DNA of 64,000 nucleotides, from contig NZ_PGTS01000007.1 in NCBI RefSeq assembly GCF_002844235.1, positions 1 through 64,000 on the forward strand, read 5' to 3'. Every line of letters begins with the position of its first letter. Position 1 is the first letter of the stretch. This document shows positions 9,308 through 18,518 of this stretch, in pieces. Position numbers and translations under genes: made by a program. Source of the stretch: Thalassospira povalilytica. GTDB lineage: Bacteria; Pseudomonadota; Alphaproteobacteria; Rhodospirillales; Thalassospiraceae. The notes under the pieces were generated by a model that worked only from the letters and a program-made list of their open reading frames with translations, did not search any database and had not been told where the DNA came from.

Positions 9308-10933
9308 ATGCTCGGACCAACCGCACATACCGATAGCTTCACCCGGGACAAGCTCCCGCCGCTCAATGAATGGCCGGAAATCAATCTGGATGGGTTCGAC
9401 TATCCCGAATATCTGAATGCCGGTGTTGAGCTGACCGATAAAATGGTCGAACAGGGTTTTGGGGATAACACCGCCCTGATCGGCAATGGTCGCCAGCGTA
9501 CCTATAAGGAACTGGCTGACTGGACTAACCGCATTGCCCATGCGCTGGTCGAAGATTACGGCGTCAAGCCCGGCAACCGTATTCTGATCCGTTCGGCCAA
9601 TAACCCGGCAATGGTGGCGTGCTGGCTGGCGGCGACCAAGGCCGGCGCTGTCGTGGTCAATACCATGCCGATGCTGCGTGCCGGCGAATTGGGTCAGATT
9701 GTCGATAAGGCCGAAATTGAATTTGCGCTTTGCGATACGCGTCTGATGGATGAACTGGTGGCCTGCGCCAAGGACAGCAAGTTCCTGAAAAAGGTCATCG
9801 GGTTTGATGGCACGGCCAATCATGATGCCGAACTTGATCGCATTGCCCTGACCAAATCGGTCAAGTTCGAGGCGGTTAAAACCGGGCGTGATGATGTGGC
9901 ATTGCTTGGCTTTACATCGGGTACCACCGGCAGCCCCAAGGCCACCATGCATTTCCACCGTGATCTTCTGATCATTGCCGATGGCTATGCCAAGGAAGTG
10001 CTCAATGTGACGCCCGATGATGTGTTTGTCGGATCGCCGCCGCTTGCCTTTACCTTTGGTCTGGGCGGGCTTGCGATCTTCCCGCTGCGTTTCGGCGCAA
10101 CGGCGACACTGCTTGAAAAGGCATCCCCGCCCAATATGATCGAAATCATCGAAACCTATAAGGCGACGGTTTGCTTTACCGCCCCGACCGCCTATCGGGT
10201 GATGCTTTCGGCGATGGATGACGGGGCGGATCTTTCATCCTTGCGTGCGGCTGTTTCGGCTGGTGAAACGCTTCCGGCCCCGGTTTATGAGGCATGGATG
10301 GCCAAAACCGGAAAGCCGATGCTTGATGGCATTGGCGCGACCGAGATGCTCCATATCTTTATTTCCAACCGCTTTGGCGACAGCCACCCGGCCTGCACCG
10401 GGCGTCCGGTTTCCGGATATGAGGCCAAGATCGTCGATCATGACATGAACGAAGTGCCGGTCGGCACGGTCGGGCGTCTTGCCGTGCGTGGTCCGACGGG
10501 CTGTCGTTATCTGGATGATGTTCGTCAGGCCGTCTATGTCCGCGATGGTTGGAACCTGACCGGGGATGCGTTCTTTGTCGATGAAAAGGGCTATTACCAT
10601 TTCGCGGCGCGCAATGACGATATGATCGTTTCATCGGGCTATAACATTGCCGGTCCCGAAGTCGAAGCGGCGCTTCTGTCCCACGAGGCCGTGGCAGAAT
10701 GTGCAGTGATCGGTGCCCCCGATGAAGAACGCGGCACCATCGTTCAGGCCCATATCGTTCTGGCGGACGGTTTCCACCCGACACCCGAGATGGCCAAACT
10801 GCTTCAGGATCATGTAAAAGCGACGATCGCGCCGTTCAAATATCCGCGCTCCGTCGTCTTTATCGAGACACTGCCAAAAACCGCGACTGGAAAAATCCAG
10901 CGCTTCAGACTGAAACAGGAAATGTCTGCATGA
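9308..10933 (+). CDS. 2-aminobenzoate-CoA ligase (benzoate-CoA ligase family)
   Basis: An AMP-forming acyl-CoA synthetase of 541 residues. The P-loop LLGFTSGTTGSPKATMHFHR lies near residue 198, DGIGATEMLHIF forms the A5 region, and the C-terminal PKTATGKIQRFRLK contains the catalytic Lys. It resembles benzoate/2-aminobenzoate-CoA ligases. It would make 2-aminobenzoyl-CoA from anthranilate, ATP and CoA, supplying the substrate of the flavoenzyme at 3770-6064. It lies 22 bases after the dehydrogenase and overlaps kynU by four bases, so it is the link between the kynurenine half and the CoA half of the operon. Confidence 0.9.
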   Translation: MLGPTAHTDSFTRDKLPPLNEWPEINLDGFDYPEYLNAGVELTDKMVEQGFGDNTALIGNGRQRTYKELADWTNRIAHALVEDYGVKPGNRILIRSANNPAMVACWLAATKAGAVVVNTMPMLRAGELGQIVDKAEIEFALCDTRLMDELVACAKDSKFLKKVIGFDGTANHDAELDRIALTKSVKFEAVKTGRDDVALLGFTSGTTGSPKATMHFHRDLLIIADGYAKEVLNVTPDDVFVGSPPLAFTFGLGGLAIFPLRFGATATLLEKASPPNMIEIIETYKATVCFTAPTAYRVMLSAMDDGADLSSLRAAVSAGETLPAPVYEAWMAKTGKPMLDGIGATEMLHIFISNRFGDSHPACTGRPVSGYEAKIVDHDMNEVPVGTVGRLAVRGPTGCRYLDDVRQAVYVRDGWNLTGDAFFVDEKGYYHFAARNDDMIVSSGYNIAGPEVEAALLSHEAVAECAVIGAPDEERGTIVQAHIVLADGFHPTPEMAKLLQDHVKATIAPFKYPRSVVFIETLPKTATGKIQRFRLKQEMSA

Positions 10934-12123
10934 CCGACTTTGCCGCCACCAAATCCCTGTTCCATATTCCCAAAGGTGTGATTTACCTTGACGGGAACTC
11001 GCTTGGCGTGCTGCCGAAAACGGCCGCAAACCGCGCCAAGGCGATGATCGAGGATGAATGGGGGGAAATGCTTATCCGTGGCTGGAACGAAGCCAAATGG
11101 ATGGAGCAACCCGAACGTGTCGGCAATCTTGTCGCACGTTTGATCGGGGCGGCACCCGGTACGGTCGTGATGGGCGATACCCTGTCGATCAAGGTCTATC
11201 AGGCCTTGGCAAGTGCGCTTGAAATGCGCCCGGATCGCAAGGTTGTTGTTTCTGATAACGGCAACTTCCCGACCGATCTTTATATGGCTGATGGCCTGAT
11301 CAAAAGTCTGGATAAGGGGCATGTTCTTAAAACCCCAAATCCCGAAGATGTCGAAAGCCTGATCAACGAAGATCTGGCTGTGCTGATGCTGACCCAAGTG
11401 GATTATCGCACGGGCCGCATGCATGACATGAAACGCATCACCGAACTTGCGCATGCTGCGGGTGCCCTGGTGATCTGGGATCTTGCCCACTCGGCTGGTG
11501 CGGTGCCGGTTGATCTGACCGGGTGCAATGCCGATTTCGCAGTGGGATGTACTTATAAATATCTCAATGGCGGTCCCGGTGCGCCGGCCTTTATCTATGT
11601 GCGTCCCGATCATGCCAAGATTGCCCGTCCGGCATTGTCGGGCTGGCTTGGTCATGCCGCCCCCTTTGCCTTTGACCCGGATTACACCCCTGCACCCGAT
11701 GTGTCGCGCATGCGGGTTGGCACCCCGCCGGTGATCCAGATGACGGTTCTGGAAGAAGCAATGAAGGCATGGGACGGCGTTGAAATGGCCGATATCCGTG
11801 CACGCAGCATCGAACTTTGTGAACAATTCATCGCGGGGGTCGAGGCAAGCTGCCCGATGCTCGAACTTACAAGTCCGCGTGATGCCGCAAACCGTGGATC
11901 ACAGGTCTCGTTCAGGTTTGATCAGGGCTATGCGGTCATGCAGGCATTGATTGCACGTGGGGTGATCGGTGATTTCCGTGCCCCTGATGTGATCCGTTTT
12001 GGCTTTACCCCGCTTTATATCGACAATGCCGATGTTGATGGTGCAGTCAAAATCCTTGCTGAAATCATGGAAACCCGGGCTTGGGACAAGCCGGAATTTC
12101 ACAAACGCAATGCGGTGACCTGA
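10930..12123 (+). CDS. kynU: Kynureninase
   Basis: A PLP enzyme of 397 residues that splits kynurenine to anthranilate and L-alanine. The PLP Asp/His segment [14 protein letters not shown] and the Schiff-base lysine in [12 protein letters not shown] (Lys about 210) are the kynureninase signature. [12 protein letters not shown] occurs near the N-terminus, as expected. It starts in an ATGA overlap with the ligase, so translation is probably coupled and anthranilate is made next to the enzyme that activates it. Length is close to the bacterial norm (about 400-420). Confidence 0.95.
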   Translation: MTDFAATKSLFHIPKGVIYLDGNSLGVLPKTAANRAKAMIEDEWGEMLIRGWNEAKWMEQPERVGNLVARLIGAAPGTVVMGDTLSIKVYQALASALEMRPDRKVVVSDNGNFPTDLYMADGLIKSLDKGHVLKTPNPEDVESLINEDLAVLMLTQVDYRTGRMHDMKRITELAHAAGALVIWDLAHSAGAVPVDLTGCNADFAVGCTYKYLNGGPGAPAFIYVRPDHAKIARPALSGWLGHAAPFAFDPDYTPAPDVSRMRVGTPPVIQMTVLEEAMKAWDGVEMADIRARSIELCEQFIAGVEASCPMLELTSPRDAANRGSQVSFRFDQGYAVMQALIARGVIGDFRAPDVIRFGFTPLYIDNADVDGAVKILAEIMETRAWDKPEFHKRNAVT

Positions 12124-12125
12124 TC

Positions 12126-12971
12126 ATGGCAAAACCGACCACCCCCTATGATCCCAGCACCGAAGGTGCCCGCACGGATTTCTCCGATCAGATGTCCTAT
12201 GGGGATTATCTGTCTCTTGATGCGATCCTGACCGCCCAGCACCCGCAATCGGATGCCCATGACGAATTGCTGTTCATCATTCAGCACCAGACATCCGAAC
12301 TTTGGATGAAACTGGCGATCCGCGAAATTGCGGCTGCGCGCAAGGCCATTCGGGGTGGGGATTTGCGCCCGGCCTTTAAAATGCTGGCCCGTGTGTCGCG
12401 GATTTTCGAACAGCTTAATAACGCATGGGACGTTTTGCGCACCATGACGCCAAGTGACTATACGACATTCCGTGATGCGCTTGGCCCGTCATCGGGGTTC
12501 CAGTCCTATCAGTATCGTCAGATCGAATTCATGCTGGGCAATCGCAATCACGCGATGTTGCGCCCCCATGCACATCGCGAAGACATCATGGAAATGCTCA
12601 AGGCCGAACTGGCAACGCCAAGCCTGTATGACGAGGCGCTTAATCTTGTCGCGGGCGAGGGGATCGATATTCCCGAACATATTCTGAACCGCGATGTTTC
12701 GGCCCCTTATACGCCAGATGATGCGGTGATTGCCGCCTGGCACAAGGTTTACAGCGATCCGGCAAAGCACTGGTCGCTTTATGAACTGGCTGAAAAGCTG
12801 GTCGATTTCGAAGATTACTTCCGTCGCTGGCGCTTTAACCATGTGACCACGGTCGAACGCGTTATTGGTTTCAAACGCGGGACCGGCGGAACCGGTGGTG
12901 TCAGTTATCTTAAGAAAATGCTGGAAGTAGAACTGTTTCCGGAACTCTGGCGGGTGCGAACCACGCTTTGA
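12126..12971 (+). CDS. kynA: Tryptophan 2,3-dioxygenase
   Basis: A heme dioxygenase of 281 residues that opens L-tryptophan to N-formylkynurenine. Signatures are [18 protein letters not shown] near residue 40, [14 protein letters not shown], the heme-ligand region [21 protein letters not shown], and the C-terminal [11 protein letters not shown]. The chosen ATG lies 3 bases after kynU; a longer reading to 12081 would overlap kynU by 43 bases and lacks family similarity. It is the first enzyme of the pathway although encoded late in the operon. Confidence 0.95.
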   Translation: MAKPTTPYDPSTEGARTDFSDQMSYGDYLSLDAILTAQHPQSDAHDELLFIIQHQTSELWMKLAIREIAAARKAIRGGDLRPAFKMLARVSRIFEQLNNAWDVLRTMTPSDYTTFRDALGPSSGFQSYQYRQIEFMLGNRNHAMLRPHAHREDIMEMLKAELATPSLYDEALNLVAGEGIDIPEHILNRDVSAPYTPDDAVIAAWHKVYSDPAKHWSLYELAEKLVDFEDYFRRWRFNHVTTVERVIGFKRGTGGTGGVSYLKKMLEVELFPELWRVRTTL

Positions 12972-13108
12972 GGATGGACGGACCCGATGCAAATACTGCA
13001 AGATCAGGGGCAGGCATCAGGTTCACGAAAACCACGACGCAAAAAGACATAAATGTCGTGGGATCAACGTGTTGCTAAATGAAAAATCGTATTAACACGG
13101 AGGCTTTA

Positions 13109-14248
13109 ATGAAGGGTATCAAGACAACCATCGCAGCAGTTGCTGCTTTGCTTGCAGCGGGGTCGGCGCACGCTGATCCGGTCAAGGTCGGCATGATCAC
13201 GACGCTTTCGGGTGGCGGTGCCGGTCTGGGGATCGATGCACGTGACGGCTTTATGCTGGCTGTCAAACAGGCAAACAATCCGGACCTGCAGGTCGTGATC
13301 GAAGACGATCAGCGCAAACCGGACGTTGCGGTTCAGCTGGCTGACAAAATGATCCAGCAGGAAAAGGTTGATGTTCTGACCGGTATCATCTGGTCGAACC
13401 TGGCCATGGCGGTTGTACCGTCCGCAGTTGCACAGGACAAAATCTATCTGTCGGTCAACGCTGCCCCGTCGCAGCTTGCCGGCAAAGGCTGCAACAAAAA
13501 CTATTTCAGCGTTTCCTATCAGAACGACAACCTGCATGAAGCAGCCGGTGGCTATGCATCAAGTGCCGGTTACCAGAAGGCCTTCATTCTTGCGCCGAAC
13601 TATCCGGCCGGTAAGGACTCCCTGGCTGGTTTCAAACGCTTCTTCATGGGTGATATCGCCGAAGAAGTTTACACCAAGCTTGGCCAGACCGACTATGCCG
13701 CCGAAATCGCACAGATCCGTGCATCGGGTGCAGACAGCGTCTTCTTCTTCCTTCCGGGCGGCATGGGCATCGCGTTCATGAAACAGTACGCCCAGTCCGG
13801 TGTTGATATTCCGCTGATAGGTCCGGCATTCTCGATGGATCAGGGCATTCTCGGCGCTGTTGGTGACGCAGCACTTGGTGTGAAAAACACCTCGAACTGG
13901 TCAAAAGACATCGACAACCCGACGAATGCGGCATTCGTTGAAACCTTCCAGGCCGAATATGGTCGTCTGCCGTCGCTTTATGCATCCTATGGCTTTGACA
14001 CGGCAAACCTGCTGCTCTCAGCAATGGGCAAGGCAAGCATTTCCGATAAGGAAGCGTTCCGTGATGCCCTGCGTTCTGCCGATTTCAATTCGGTGCGTGG
14101 CAACTTCATCTTTGGCCCGAACCAGCACCCGATTCAGGACATCTATGTTCGTGAAGTCGTGAAGGAAGGTGACGTTCTGACCAACAAGATCGTTGGTGTC
14201 GCCCTTAAAGACCACTCTGACGCCTATGCGTCGGAATGCTCGATGTAA
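13109..14248 (+). CDS. Branched-chain-type ABC substrate-binding protein (tryptophan/kynurenine/anthranilate?)
   Basis: A periplasmic binding protein of the LivJ/type I fold, 379 residues. The signal peptide is about 23 residues and ends in SAHA; the mature start is DPVKVGMITTLSGGGAGLG. The start at 13109 has CGGAGG upstream; a reading from 13079 would put this ribosome site inside the gene. It heads a Liv-type cassette embedded in the tryptophan-catabolic operon, so an aromatic substrate (tryptophan, kynurenine or anthranilate) is likely. Members of this cluster often bind aromatic acids. A 7-bp inverted repeat at 13032-13061 precedes it, and a strong hairpin at 14269-14299 follows it. Confidence 0.85.
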   Translation: MKGIKTTIAAVAALLAAGSAHADPVKVGMITTLSGGGAGLGIDARDGFMLAVKQANNPDLQVVIEDDQRKPDVAVQLADKMIQQEKVDVLTGIIWSNLAMAVVPSAVAQDKIYLSVNAAPSQLAGKGCNKNYFSVSYQNDNLHEAAGGYASSAGYQKAFILAPNYPAGKDSLAGFKRFFMGDIAEEVYTKLGQTDYAAEIAQIRASGADSVFFFLPGGMGIAFMKQYAQSGVDIPLIGPAFSMDQGILGAVGDAALGVKNTSNWSKDIDNPTNAAFVETFQAEYGRLPSLYASYGFDTANLLLSAMGKASISDKEAFRDALRSADFNSVRGNFIFGPNQHPIQDIYVREVVKEGDVLTNKIVGVALKDHSDAYASECSM

Positions 14249-14268
14249 TGACGAGCTGACAAGACGGT

Positions 14269-14299
14269 GGGGGCCGGTCACGGTCAATGACCGGTCCCC
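14269..14299 (+). other. Strong hairpin 3' of the binding-protein gene
   Basis: A 12-bp GC-rich stem (14269-14280 with 14288-14299, one G-U pair) has a 7-base loop and no T run. It lies between the binding-protein gene and the first permease gene. Such hairpins commonly protect the upstream mRNA and raise binding-protein output relative to membrane subunits. A comparable element follows the binding-protein gene in two other operons in this window. Confidence 0.75.
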
Positions 14300-14326
14300 G
14301 ACCACCTTGTGACGGAGTTTCCAATA

Positions 14327-15244
14327 ATGTTCTCTCTTTTTCTGGAGCAGCTGTTAAACAGCCTTCAGTCCGGTCTGATGCTGTTTTTGATGGCATCGGG
14401 GCTGACGCTGGTTTTCGGTGTGATGGGGCTGATTAACCTTGCCCACGGCTCGCTCTATATGGTTGGTGCGTTTGCCTGTGCTGCTGTTGCGGCCTGGACC
14501 GGCTCATTCTGGCTTGGTCTTGTTGCAAGTGTGATGGCCGCTGCACTTGCCGGTGTTCTGGTTGAAATGCTGATTATTCGCCGCTTGTATAACCGTGATC
14601 ATCTTGATCAGGTGTTGGCGACTTTTGCCCTTATTTTGGTCTTTTCCGAAGGGACCCGCTGGCTTTTCGGTTCCTTCCCGCTTTTCCTGAGCGTCCCCGA
14701 TATCCTGACCGGTACGGTCGTTCTGCCCGGCGCGCTTGAATATCCGATTTTCCGTCTGGCGATCATTATTGCCGGGCTTCTGGTTGCGGTCGGTCTGTTC
14801 CTTTTGATTGGCAAGACTCGTCTTGGGGTGCGCATCCGCGCGGGTGAGGCAGATCGTGGCATGATCGCTGCCCTCGGGGTCAATATCGACCGCCTTTATA
14901 CGGTTGTCTTTGCGCTTGGCGCGGCGTTGGCCGGGCTTGCCGGTGCCTTTGTCGGCACGACCCAGTCGGTTCAGGTCGGCATGGGTGAACCCGTGCTTAT
15001 TCTGGCCTTTGTCGTGATTGTTATTGGCGGCATCGGCTCGATCAAGGGCGCGCTGGTTGGATCGCTTCTGGTCGGGTTTACCGACACGATGGGGCGTTTC
15101 CTGTTGCCGCATGCCTTTGCCACCTTCCTTGATCCGTCAAGTGCGACGGCAATCGGGTCGGCACTTGCATCCATGTTGATTTATATCGTGATGGCGCTGG
15201 TTCTGTTCCTGCGTCCAAGCGGTTTGTTCGGGACGGAAGCCTGA
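14327..15244 (+). CDS. Branched-chain-type ABC permease, LivH-like
   Basis: An inner-membrane permease of 305 residues with about eight hydrophobic segments. It starts MFSLFLEQLLNSLQSGLMLF, and the family motif GLTLVFGVMGLINLAHGSLYMVGA is recognisable near residue 27. GVRIRAGEADRGMIAALGVN is the cytoplasmic EAA-like loop that contacts the ATPase. ATG 14327 has CGGAG upstream; a GTG at 14309 is an in-frame alternative. It is followed after 1 base by the LivM-like gene. Confidence 0.9.
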   Translation: MFSLFLEQLLNSLQSGLMLFLMASGLTLVFGVMGLINLAHGSLYMVGAFACAAVAAWTGSFWLGLVASVMAAALAGVLVEMLIIRRLYNRDHLDQVLATFALILVFSEGTRWLFGSFPLFLSVPDILTGTVVLPGALEYPIFRLAIIIAGLLVAVGLFLLIGKTRLGVRIRAGEADRGMIAALGVNIDRLYTVVFALGAALAGLAGAFVGTTQSVQVGMGEPVLILAFVVIVIGGIGSIKGALVGSLLVGFTDTMGRFLLPHAFATFLDPSSATAIGSALASMLIYIVMALVLFLRPSGLFGTEA

Positions 15245-15245
15245 T

Positions 15246-16232
15246 ATGACCATGAACCGCGAAACACTTATCAATTCCATTCTGGCCATTGCACTTGTGG
15301 CTGTGCCGCTGATTGCGATGGGGATGGATGAACCCTTTATCATTACCCTTGCAACCAAGGTGGCGATCTTTGCCATGGCCGGGGTCGGACTTAACCTTGT
15401 TCTTGGTTTTGGCGGCCTTGTGTCATTCGGTCATGCGGCGTTCTTTGGCATTGGCGGCTATGCCGCGGGCATTCTTGCCAGCCATGCGCTCAATTATGAA
15501 CCGATCATGGAAAGCCCGTTCCTGATCGAAGGCACCACCCAGATGATCGTGATCTGGATTGTGGCCCTTGTGGTATCGGCATTTGTTGCACTGGCGATCG
15601 GGGCGATCACGCTTCGGACCAGTGGCGTCTATTTCATCATGATCACCCTGGCCTTTGCCCAGATGATCTATTACTTCGCCATTTCCTGGCCGGCCTATGG
15701 CGGCGAAGACGGATTGTCGATCTATGTGCGCAATGGCTTCCCGGGGCTCAATACCCTGGATCCGATCAGCTTCTTTGCCCTTTGCGCGGTGATGCTGGGG
15801 ATTGTCATGCTGTTCTCGGCAGTCCTGATCCGGTCACGCTTTGGTCTTGCCCTTCAGGGCGCGCGCCAGAATGCGCAACGCATGACGGCGGTGGGCATTG
15901 CGCCATTCCGTATCCGTCTGGTTGCCTTTGTGATTTCGGCAATGATTACCGCCCTTGCCGGGGCGCTGTATGCCGATCTTAACCGCTTTGTCAGTCCGAC
16001 CATGCTGTCCTGGCATATGTCGGGCGAAATCATGATCTTTGTCATTCTGGGCGGGGTTGGACGTCTGTTTGGTCCGCTGGCCGGTGCGGCACTTTATATC
16101 ATTCTCGAACATCTGCTTGGCGGTGTGTGGGAATTCTGGCAATTGCCGCTCGGTGTGTTGTTGCTGATTGTCGTGCTGTTTGCCCGCGGTGGTTTGGTCG
16201 GTGTTCTGGCCGGGGAGCGTAAACATGCCTGA
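15246..16232 (+). CDS. Branched-chain-type ABC permease, LivM-like
   Basis: The second permease subunit, 328 residues. AMAGVGLNLVLGFGGLVSFGHAAFFGIGGY is the LivM hallmark near residue 40, and GLALQGARQNAQRMTAVGI is the ATPase-contact loop. It has about eight to ten membrane segments. Its end overlaps the LivG-like start by eight bases. It forms the heterodimeric channel with the LivH-like subunit. Confidence 0.9.
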   Translation: MTMNRETLINSILAIALVAVPLIAMGMDEPFIITLATKVAIFAMAGVGLNLVLGFGGLVSFGHAAFFGIGGYAAGILASHALNYEPIMESPFLIEGTTQMIVIWIVALVVSAFVALAIGAITLRTSGVYFIMITLAFAQMIYYFAISWPAYGGEDGLSIYVRNGFPGLNTLDPISFFALCAVMLGIVMLFSAVLIRSRFGLALQGARQNAQRMTAVGIAPFRIRLVAFVISAMITALAGALYADLNRFVSPTMLSWHMSGEIMIFVILGGVGRLFGPLAGAALYIILEHLLGGVWEFWQLPLGVLLLIVVLFARGGLVGVLAGERKHA

Positions 16233-16974
16233 TGCCATTCTTTCGCTTTCAAACATCACCAAACAGTTCGGATCGTTACTTGCCAGTGATGATGTGACCC
16301 TTGATCTGCGTCCCGGTGAAATTCATGCCCTGATCGGTCCGAACGGGGCGGGTAAATCGACCCTGATCAAACAGATCGCGGGCGAAATCCAATCTGACAG
16401 TGGTAACATTCATTTCGATGGTCAGCTGATCAACGAATTTGATGCGGTTGCCCGCTCGCGCATGGGCCTTGCCCGAACGTTTCAGGTGTCATCCCTGATG
16501 CCGGAATTCTCGGTTTTGCAAAATGTGATGCTGGCGCGCCAGTCGGTCAGTGGAAAGGTATTTCGCTTTTTCCGCCCGGTTCTCGGTGACAAATCACTTG
16601 TCGAACCGGCCATGGCACAGCTTGAACGGGTCGGCTTGGCCGATCGTGCACAGATGCGTGCAGCCGATATTTCGCATGGCGAACGCCGTCAGCTTGAAAT
16701 GGCTGTGGCCCTTGCCCTTGAACCCAAGGCGTTCCTTCTTGATGAGCCGATGGCCGGTATGGGGCCGGAAGGTTCCAAACGCCTGACCGGGTTCCTCGAT
16801 GGTTTGCGGGCGCAGGCCCCGATCCTTCTGGTCGAACATGACATGGATGCGGTCTTTGCGCTCGCCGACCGGATTTCGGTTCTGGTCTATGGCCGGATTA
16901 TCGCGACCGGCACGGTCGATGAAATCCGCGGCAACGAAGATGTCAAACGTGCCTATCTCGGGGAGGAAGCCTGA
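16225..16974 (+). CDS. ABC transporter ATPase, LivG-like
   Basis: An ABC ATPase of 249 residues. Walker A is GPNGAGKST (about residue 37), the signature is DISHGERRQLEMA, Walker B is AFLLDEPMAGM, and the switch histidine is in LLVEHDMDAVF. ATG 16225 follows CGGGGAG; the longer upstream reading lies inside livM. It energises the aromatic or amino-acid importer together with the LivF-like ATPase. Confidence 0.92.
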   Translation: MPDAILSLSNITKQFGSLLASDDVTLDLRPGEIHALIGPNGAGKSTLIKQIAGEIQSDSGNIHFDGQLINEFDAVARSRMGLARTFQVSSLMPEFSVLQNVMLARQSVSGKVFRFFRPVLGDKSLVEPAMAQLERVGLADRAQMRAADISHGERRQLEMAVALALEPKAFLLDEPMAGMGPEGSKRLTGFLDGLRAQAPILLVEHDMDAVFALADRISVLVYGRIIATGTVDEIRGNEDVKRAYLGEEA

Positions 16975-16975
16975 C

Positions 16976-17665
16976 ATGACTGCACTTCTCGAACTTAGTG
17001 GCGTGACCGCCTTTTACGGTGCATCGCAGGCGCTTTTTGGTATTGATTTGACGCTTAATGAGGGCGAGGCCGTTGCCCTTATGGGCCGTAACGGCATGGG
17101 CAAGACCACCACGATCAAAACCATCTGTCGCATGATGGAACATCGTGATGGTTCGATCCGTTTTGCCGGTCACGACCTTGCAAAGATGCCATCGCACAAG
17201 GCCGCCCGTCTGGGGCTTGGTCTGGTGCCCGAAGGGCGCCGGTGCTTTGCCCGCCTCAGTGTGACTGAAAACCTGATTGCCGCTGCCCGTCCCGGGGAAT
17301 GGGATTTTGACAAGGTCGCCGAACTTTTCCCGCGCCTTGCCGAACGGCGCGATCAAAAGGCCATGACCCTTTCGGGTGGTGAACAGCAGATGCTGGCCAT
17401 CGGACGCGCATTGATGACCAATCCGCGCTTGCTGATCCTGGATGAAGCAACCGAGGGGCTGGCCCCCGTAGTACGTCAGGAAATCTGGGCGGCGATCAAT
17501 CAGCTCAAACAATCGGGTCTGACCATCCTTGTGGTCGATAAGTCGCTCAAGGAACTTTCAGGGGTCGCTGATCGCTATGTCGTCGTTGAAAAGGGCGTTA
17601 CCGCCTGGACCGGTGCGGTGAACGAACTGACCGACGATCTGGCCGACCGGTATCTGGGGGTCTGA
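16976..17665 (+). CDS. ABC transporter ATPase, LivF-like
   Basis: An ABC ATPase of 229 residues. Walker A is GRNGMGKTT, the signature is TLSGGEQQMLAIGRALM, and Walker B is LLILDEATEGLAP. The H-loop position in LTILVVDKSLKEL has Asp-Lys where most ABC ATPases have a histidine (the LivG-like partner has VEHDMD). LivF relatives sometimes show VEQN here with the His elsewhere, so this may not matter. It starts 1 base after the livG-like stop. Confidence 0.9.
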   Translation: MTALLELSGVTAFYGASQALFGIDLTLNEGEAVALMGRNGMGKTTTIKTICRMMEHRDGSIRFAGHDLAKMPSHKAARLGLGLVPEGRRCFARLSVTENLIAAARPGEWDFDKVAELFPRLAERRDQKAMTLSGGEQQMLAIGRALMTNPRLLILDEATEGLAPVVRQEIWAAINQLKQSGLTILVVDKSLKELSGVADRYVVVEKGVTAWTGAVNELTDDLADRYLGV

Positions 17666-17666
17666 C

Positions 17667-18098
17667 ATGGCTGTTTTCACCTATCGGCAGAAAGTCCTGT
17701 TTCAACATTGCGATCCGGCGGGGATTGTCTTTTATCCGCGCTATTTCGAAATGGTGAACGCGACGGTCGAAGAATGGTTTGACGCGGTCATCGGATGCGG
17801 GTTTCCGACCATGCATGGCCCGATGCAGGCCGCCGTTCCGACGGCGGGGCTGACCATCGCCTTTACCGCGCCAAGCATGTTGGGTGATCAGCTGGAATTT
17901 CGTCTGGAACCGATCCGGATCGGACGATCAAGTCTTGAGCTGGAAATCGCAGCTTTCGCAGGTGACGAGCAACGCCTGAAAACAACGGTAACACTGGTCT
18001 TTACCAAAAAAGGGGCCGGAAAGTCAGTGGCATGGCCAGATGATTTGCGTGCCAAAATCGAAAAAGAAATCAATCAAGTGGTAGAAAACAATGCATAA
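17667..18098 (+). CDS. 4-hydroxybenzoyl-CoA-type hot-dog thioesterase
   Basis: An acyl-CoA thioesterase of 143 residues. The family signature HCDPAGIVFYPRYFEM contains the catalytic Asp (about residue 16), and ATVEEWFD follows. It starts 1 base after the last transporter gene. By context it may release CoA from dead-end or end-product thioesters of the 2-aminobenzoyl-CoA route, or act as a CoA-rescue enzyme. The substrate cannot be read from the sequence. Confidence 0.88.
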   Translation: MAVFTYRQKVLFQHCDPAGIVFYPRYFEMVNATVEEWFDAVIGCGFPTMHGPMQAAVPTAGLTIAFTAPSMLGDQLEFRLEPIRIGRSSLELEIAAFAGDEQRLKTTVTLVFTKKGAGKSVAWPDDLRAKIEKEINQVVENNA

Positions 18099-18486
18099 AA
18101 TCGTTCAGCCAGACGGATGGAAAGAGCCCAAGGGATATGCAAACGGTGTCCTTGCACAAGGTGCCACCCTGTATATCGGCGGACAAATTGGCTGGAACGA
18201 AGATCAGGTCTTCGTTGCCAAGGACTTTGTCGGACAGATGGAACAGGCGCTTAAAAACATTGCCGCTGTTCTTGATGCGGCGGGCGGCAAGCCCGAACAT
18301 CTGACCCGCCTGACCTGGTATGTCACCGACAAACAGGAATATCTCGCCAAGCAGCGCGAAGTTGGCCGTGCGTATCGCGATGTTCTTGGCAAGAATTTCC
18401 CGGCCATGACCATGGTCGTGGTCAGCGCCCTTGTCGAAGACGAAGCCCTGCTTGAAATCGAAGCCACGGCGGTTATTCCGAACTAG
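18091..18486 (+). CDS. RidA/YjgF-family protein lacking the canonical arginine
   Basis: A YjgF/Rid-family protein of 131 residues overlapping the thioesterase gene by eight bases. LYIGGQIGWN and the C-terminal LLEIEATAVIP identify the fold. In archetypal RidA, an Arg (about 105) in the segment ARSCV binds the carboxylate of the enamine. Here the matching segment reads AMTMVVVSALV, so the Arg is replaced by Met. It therefore falls outside archetypal RidA. In a pathway that creates a cyclic 2-amino-ene (enamine) CoA ester, an imine/enamine hydrolase would fit well, but the missing Arg means the chemistry or ligand must differ. It is the last gene before the terminator at 18519. Confidence 0.85.
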   Translation: MHKIVQPDGWKEPKGYANGVLAQGATLYIGGQIGWNEDQVFVAKDFVGQMEQALKNIAAVLDAAGGKPEHLTRLTWYVTDKQEYLAKQREVGRAYRDVLGKNFPAMTMVVVSALVEDEALLEIEATAVIPN

Positions 18487-18518
18487 TTAACCCGGGTAAT
18501 TCAACCAGGTGATGATGC

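Noticed and set aside
10810-11826. 338-residue minus-strand open frame
   Set aside because: Antisense to kynureninase; low-information composition rich in His/Arg/Gly as expected for a shadow frame.
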